A DNA stretch of 38,537 nucleotides, taken from an uncultured Pirellulaceae bacterium. Its GTDB lineage: Bacteria > Planctomycetota > Planctomycetia > Pirellulales > Pirellulaceae. The DNA is taken from positions 1 to 38,537 of the forward strand of contig CALCJM010000154.1 in assembly GCA_937967505.1 (NCBI GenBank), written 5' to 3'. Each line of letters opens with the position of its first letter. Within the stretch, counting starts at the first letter, position 1. Shown here piece by piece: positions 34,479 to 38,537 of the stretch. The position numbers were made by a program, and so were the translations under genes. The notes beneath the pieces are model-generated. The model was not told the DNA's origin. It saw only the letters and a list, made by a program, of their open reading frames with translations, and made no database searches.

Positions 34479-34540
34479 GGCATAATGGTGGTTACTACGA
34501 ATCCCCCAAAACACCTTACGAGCACAGAATTTCAGTTTTA

Positions 34541-36175
34541 CTAGCTCTGTTCCATCTGGAGGTCACCAATGTCGGCGTGTTCAGGAGCCTGGTGACTGAC
34601 TCGCAACGCGTGTTCCACCGTGATGGGGCGGTAGCCCTGCGCCGCAGCGACCAAAGAGTAAGCCTGCCCTTTGGGCAACTGGTCGGGCAGGGTAAACCGT
34701 CCATCGCGCGTTGTTTCCACAGATGACTGCACGTATTCCGCACGCCGATCCCGCAGAAACTTTCGCAGCGACGCCTGTGGTTTCAACACCACCACAAGAC
34801 CATTGGCGATTGGCTGCCCGGTGCGACCGTCCACCAACCGGCCAGAGACTTCACTGTCCGTTTCATCTACGACCGGACCAACATGCATCTTGCCCTCAAG
34901 TGCGACTTCACCGCCGATTCCCAGCACCAAATTGTATTCACCATTGGGAATCCCCGCACTGTTGGCAATCTTGACCGTCTTCCGGCCCTCCTCACCTTCG
35001 TCCCACACGTCCTTTTGTTCGATGATAATCTGGCCGTCATTCATCCAAACCGCACTCCAAGGCGTCCTGTTGCGCATCGAGTCATAATCGAACGACGCGT
35101 AAACTTCACCGGCCCCCTGCGGCAACCGATCCGTTGGATTGACCGGTCGACCATCCTGGGTCACACGTGTAGAAAACAACAAATTGGAAAACTCGGGCTG
35201 TTCCCGAATCAAGTCAAAATCAAAACCCGGAATCGGACTTGGCTTGTGCTGCGGCACCTCTTCGCCTCGACTGTGACGTCTTTGACCGCGATCCGCGCTA
35301 ATTTGCATACCGGATTTTTGCAACAGTGGAATTGCCAGATTTAGCGGGCGCAGCCCATTGATAAAACCTCCAATTGCCATCGGTGTGTCGCGTTTATCGA
35401 CGCGCCCGTCATGATTGGTATCCAGCACTGGTCGGGCATCGACAGGGGTCACCCCGGACCCGGCAGCGGCCTGCGTCGGGATACCGATCAGGAACCCGTC
35501 CTGATTGACCGCAGTACCACCGCTGTTACCACCGGCAATGGTGGCGTCGGTCTTGATCCACGCCCGATTGCTGCGCACGCCACGTTCCTTGGAAAACCCG
35601 GAGACGTTACCGGAGGTAAAGGTAACCGTTTCGCCGCCGATACCGGGGTAACCAAAAATTGAAATCCGGTCACCCAACTCCATGGAGTCCGAATCCCCCA
35701 GTGCGACCGCCGGCAGGTTCAGGCGTGGAACCTTTCTTCCTTTGACATCACAGACAATTCGCATCACTGCCAGATCAAGATTTGGATCGTAGGCCACCAC
35801 TTCCGCAAAGTAAGAGAGCGCCGGAGCACGGTCGGACGATTCAGTGATCGAGATCCCCATACGATCTGCACCCGATTCGGGCATCCCCATCGCGCGCGGA
35901 TGCGCGACATGGCAGTTTGTCAAAATGATTCCCTGCGGATGGACAATCGTTCCCGATCCGGTCCACGCCGAAGACATTCCTCCCATCATGCCACGCTTCA
36001 GTGCCACAATTTGCACGACGGACTTCATCACATCGCCAATGCCGCCCTTGCCGGTTTCCGGAACAGGATCAAGTGCCGGCAGGTTGCCTCCGCGCCCCCC
36101 CGACGCATGACCACCGCCGGAACGCTGCTGAGTCGGTGGTTGGAGAATTTGTTCAAGAAGATCGAGAAAGCTCAT
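34541..36175 (-). CDS. S1C trypsin-like serine protease
   Basis: A 544-residue protein. The catalytic triad is H89 (TNCHVA), D134 (NLDLAVM) and S218 (AGGNSGG), typical of the DegP/HtrA clan. No PDZ domain is visible. Residues 252-260 (DTNHDGRVD) form a calcium-binding EF-hand/dockerin-type loop embedded after the protease core. The C-terminal part (about 430-535) resembles a transthyretin or carboxypeptidase regulatory-like beta domain (VSGRLVDGRTGQPIANGLVV). There is no signal peptide: it starts MSFLDLLEQILQPP, so it may be cytoplasmic or exported by another route. A Gly-rich segment (residues 20-30) follows the first helix. The ATG start lacks a clear ribosome site. Confidence 0.86.
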   Translation of the reverse strand: MSFLDLLEQILQPPTQQRSGGGHASGGRGGNLPALDPVPETGKGGIGDVMKSVVQIVALKRGMMGGMSSAWTGSGTIVHPQGIILTNCHVAHPRAMGMPESGADRMGISITESSDRAPALSYFAEVVAYDPNLDLAVMRIVCDVKGRKVPRLNLPAVALGDSDSMELGDRISIFGYPGIGGETVTFTSGNVSGFSKERGVRSNRAWIKTDATIAGGNSGGTAVNQDGFLIGIPTQAAAGSGVTPVDARPVLDTNHDGRVDKRDTPMAIGGFINGLRPLNLAIPLLQKSGMQISADRGQRRHSRGEEVPQHKPSPIPGFDFDLIREQPEFSNLLFSTRVTQDGRPVNPTDRLPQGAGEVYASFDYDSMRNRTPWSAVWMNDGQIIIEQKDVWDEGEEGRKTVKIANSAGIPNGEYNLVLGIGGEVALEGKMHVGPVVDETDSEVSGRLVDGRTGQPIANGLVVVLKPQASLRKFLRDRRAEYVQSSVETTRDGRFTLPDQLPKGQAYSLVAAAQGYRPITVEHALRVSHQAPEHADIGDLQMEQS

Positions 36176-36561
36176 CGTTGTCTGCCCAAAATGAAGTTCC
36201 GGAAACGAGGGGGTACAGATTTTATTCTAGTGAATGAACCTGCCTATGTCACAGCACGCGCTAAAAAATTTAGCCAGCGCCGGGTGCGGGGCAACCCTGA
36301 CGACAGGCGGTATTTTCTTGCATCGACAACATAACAGGCTGCTATAACACTCGGCACACGGCATGTTTCATTTTCCCAACACGATTCCGCCAAACGTTGA
36401 CCACAACGCCGGACGTCAACCTCTGATGCGAAATTACCACATGGATTTTTGACTTTTTTATTGGCGTGGTATGCAAAGCTGATCTAGGTTTCCCTGCCGG
36501 CAGCTGGTTCTGCTGGCGTTGTTTCCCAGTCCCGACCCCTTCGAAACTTACCGGTCACTCC
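36176..36561. other. Divergent promoter region
   Basis: About 385 bases between the S1C protease and the second RTX-like gene. TTGACT at 36449-36454 resembles a -35 box but no matching -10 was found. The frame of the RTX gene is open up to 36466, but that extension does not look like protein. Nothing else recognised. Confidence 0.4.
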
Positions 36562-38307
36562 ATGAGCCACAAAAAACGTCGTTCGCAGTCAAAAAATGGC
36601 TACGAAATGCTGGAAAGTAGAAATGTACTTTCGGCCAACCCGATCATTGCGCTCGACGGTGGGACGCTGACGATCGATGGAACGGATCTGGATGACAGGG
36701 TGTACGTAAAGATCTCCGGCGGCGAGGTTCAGGCCACCTACCAAACAGGTGGCAATGGATTCCAGACCGAATATTTCCCTCAATCGGATGTCACCGATTT
36801 TCGCTTCAATGGTAACGACGGCAACGATCACTTTATCAATCGAACAGGCCTGCCATCACTGGTCTACGGGAACGACGGCAACGACCGGCTAATTGGTGGT
36901 CGCGGCAGTGACAAAATCCATGGTGGCCCCGGCAACGATGTCATCAACGGCTGGAAAGGCGATGACAGCCTGCACGGAGACCACGGCAATGACATCATCA
37001 GCGGCTCCTATGGAAACGACAGAATTTTTGGCTGGTACGGCAACGATGCAATGCTCGGTGGTGACGGCAACGACTACATCTCCGGCTACCACGGTAATGA
37101 TTGGGCCGACGGGGGTGCTGGCGACGATGACATGCACGGACACGCCGGCAACGACCACCTGATTGGTGGCGATGGCAACGACGACCTGTATGGATTTACC
37201 GGACACGATCATCTATACGGTGGTGAAGGAAACGACTACGTCTCTGGATACCATGGCAGCGACTTTGTCGCCGGCGGCGGTGGTGACGATGTCTTAAAAG
37301 GCCATGAAGGGCGCGATCGAATCTTCGGCGGCGACGGCGATGACCAGTTATACGGCTGGAAAGGCAACGATCTACTCAATGGCATGGCCGGCAACGACGA
37401 AATTTGGGGCGGTCAGGACAACGACACGCTGATGGGTGCCGAGGGCAACGACATACTGCATGGAGACACCGGCAATGACTGGATCCATGGCGGCGAAGGC
37501 GATGATATCCTGATCGGGTTCACCGGAGCCGACCGGTTGATAGGTGCAGTCGGGAACGATATGCTGTGCGGAGGACACGGTAAAGATTCCTATGTGGGGA
37601 TCGAAAACGGAGATCAGGGCTATGATCCCGACTCACTGTTCGCCAGTGAAGGCATTACCAAAAAAGACCAGCAGCTGAGCGACAAAGCCGGCAAAGCGTA
37701 TGACAGGTTTACTGAAGCGTTGGGCAAACGGGCAGCCAAGGCGGCAGAACTGTTCGAGAATTCGGACAAACCTGATCGCATCGGTGCATGGTTGCCAGAA
37801 CTTGATTTTGACAGAGACGCGTTCGACCGAACCTTGACGGCAGGCACCGTGATCACCAACCAGTGGGCCAGTTGGGGACTGAATATCTCTACCAACCGTC
37901 CCGGGGCGCATCCGGCGATGGTATTCGATTCAGCCAGCCCCACCGGTGGCGATGACGATTTGTCATCACCAGACCAAGCCAAAATCCTGATTATCTCGGA
38001 AGATAATGACTCCTCCGACCCGGACGACAACGCTCGTGGTGGAACACTAATCTTCGATTTTGATCGCGTCGTGATGATCGACGAAATTGGTTTGTTGGAT
38101 ATCGACACGCGTGAGACAACCGAAATTCGTTTGTACAACGCCAAAGGCAAGCTGATCAAAACGGTTACGGCCAATGGGCGCGGCGACAATCGTCAGCAAA
38201 CGATTGACCTTTCGGCCGACAACGTGGGCCGCATGGAGATTGACCTTGATCGCTCTGGAGCCGTGACCAATGTGACCTTCAGTCGTGAAGCACACTTGAA
38301 CAGCTAA
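36562..38307 (+). CDS. Exported RTX-type repeat protein with C-terminal beta domain
   Basis: A 581-residue protein. The basic N-terminus MSHKKRRSQSKNGYE leads into MLESRNVLSAN, the LEPR-XLL-type motif. A lead module (about 25-95) is followed by many hemolysin-type nonapeptides to about residue 345, such as GGDGNDYISGYHGND, GGEGNDYVSGYHGSD and GGDGDDQLYGWKGND. The repeats include unusual aromatic positions (GYH, GWK, GWY). The last 200 residues form a different domain with WLPELDFDRDAFD, NQWASWGLNIST, and FDFDRVVMIDEIGLLDID, probably a beta-sandwich. Calcium-dependent folding outside the cell is expected. ATG at 36562 is chosen over the longer frame. A strong terminator follows. Confidence 0.9.
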   Translation: MSHKKRRSQSKNGYEMLESRNVLSANPIIALDGGTLTIDGTDLDDRVYVKISGGEVQATYQTGGNGFQTEYFPQSDVTDFRFNGNDGNDHFINRTGLPSLVYGNDGNDRLIGGRGSDKIHGGPGNDVINGWKGDDSLHGDHGNDIISGSYGNDRIFGWYGNDAMLGGDGNDYISGYHGNDWADGGAGDDDMHGHAGNDHLIGGDGNDDLYGFTGHDHLYGGEGNDYVSGYHGSDFVAGGGGDDVLKGHEGRDRIFGGDGDDQLYGWKGNDLLNGMAGNDEIWGGQDNDTLMGAEGNDILHGDTGNDWIHGGEGDDILIGFTGADRLIGAVGNDMLCGGHGKDSYVGIENGDQGYDPDSLFASEGITKKDQQLSDKAGKAYDRFTEALGKRAAKAAELFENSDKPDRIGAWLPELDFDRDAFDRTLTAGTVITNQWASWGLNISTNRPGAHPAMVFDSASPTGGDDDLSSPDQAKILIISEDNDSSDPDDNARGGTLIFDFDRVVMIDEIGLLDIDTRETTEIRLYNAKGKLIKTVTANGRGDNRQQTIDLSADNVGRMEIDLDRSGAVTNVTFSREAHLNS

Positions 38308-38361
38308 ACAGCCGGAATCGTTTGCGAGAACGAAATCGCTTGAGCAAACAGAACCAACCGA

Positions 38362-38392
38362 AGCCATGTCCCTGATTGGGCATGGCTTTTTT
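38362..38392 (+). terminator. Intrinsic terminator of the RTX-like gene
   Basis: AGCCATG plus CCC pairs with GGG plus CATGGCT (stem 38362-38387, one unpaired T, loop TGATT), followed by TTTTTT (38387-38392). It lies about 55 bases after the stop codon on the plus strand. Confidence 0.88.
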
Positions 38393-38537
38393 CGTTCCGG
38401 ACAATCCGCTGTTGAGGAAAAATCACTCACGTCGATCAGGTTCAACAACCTTTTGGATTTTGCCGGTTAATTGGTTAACGGAACGGTTTGTCTCTGACCC
38501 AATTTCTCGCCATCGGACGACACACCCGTTACGGTTC

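Overview
The window is about 38.5 kb of bacterial chromosome from a planctomycete, most likely a Pirellulaceae (Rhodopirellula-like) organism. That assignment is an inference. It rests on three large secreted proteins that carry the LEPR-XLL-like N-terminal motif typical of planctomycete exported proteins, a sulfatase, a FlgI-like/HEAT lipoprotein, a PSP1 protein with a cysteine-rich tail, many genes without a clear Shine-Dalgarno, and small dispersed intergenic repeats with hairpin ends. Housekeeping genes (ffh, smc, hslV-hslU, an arabinose-5-phosphate isomerase gene, lpxI) alternate with surface or secreted accessory genes. No rRNA, tRNA, CRISPR, transposase, integrase or phage gene was seen.

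Layout. Bases 1-1083: truncated minus-strand SH3-like protein. 1989-2867: receiver plus RsbW-like ATPase regulator. 2928-4055: HEAT-like protein. 4561-6051: ffh, convergent with smc (6075-9710), which is preceded on the same strand by a FlgI-like/HEAT lipoprotein (9797-11653). 11985-13346: RTX-repeat protein. 13593-14297: zinc-ribbon membrane protein. 14380-17175: subtilisin-like protease with a long repeat tail. 17176-17749: non-coding stretch with several strong hairpins. 17750-18313: methyltransferase-like protein. 18902-19924: SIS-CBS isomerase. 20021-20593: PSP1 protein. 20655-20828: an apparent orphan minus-strand transcription unit with promoter and terminator.

The second half holds a sulfatase (21411-23624), a tandem hairpin-ended repeat (23638-23894), two small minus-strand genes including a secreted YSAP-repeat protein with a clear terminator, a second methyltransferase, an ABC exporter, hslV-hslU, an AT-richer block with a GH16-like enzyme and an FKBP-type isomerase, lpxI, a single copy of the hairpin-ended repeat, an S1C serine protease, and a second RTX-repeat protein with a strong terminator.

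Functional themes are envelope and surface biology (Kdo and lipid A genes, exported Ca-binding repeat proteins, protease, sulfatase, glycosidase, FKBP) and core cell biology (SRP targeting, chromosome organisation, HslUV proteolysis). The best leads for something undescribed are the module shared by the three exported repeat proteins, the orphan minus-strand transcription unit near 20.7 kb, the structured intergenic region at 17.3-17.6 kb, the hairpin-ended repeat family, and the FlgI/HEAT lipoprotein outside any flagellar context.
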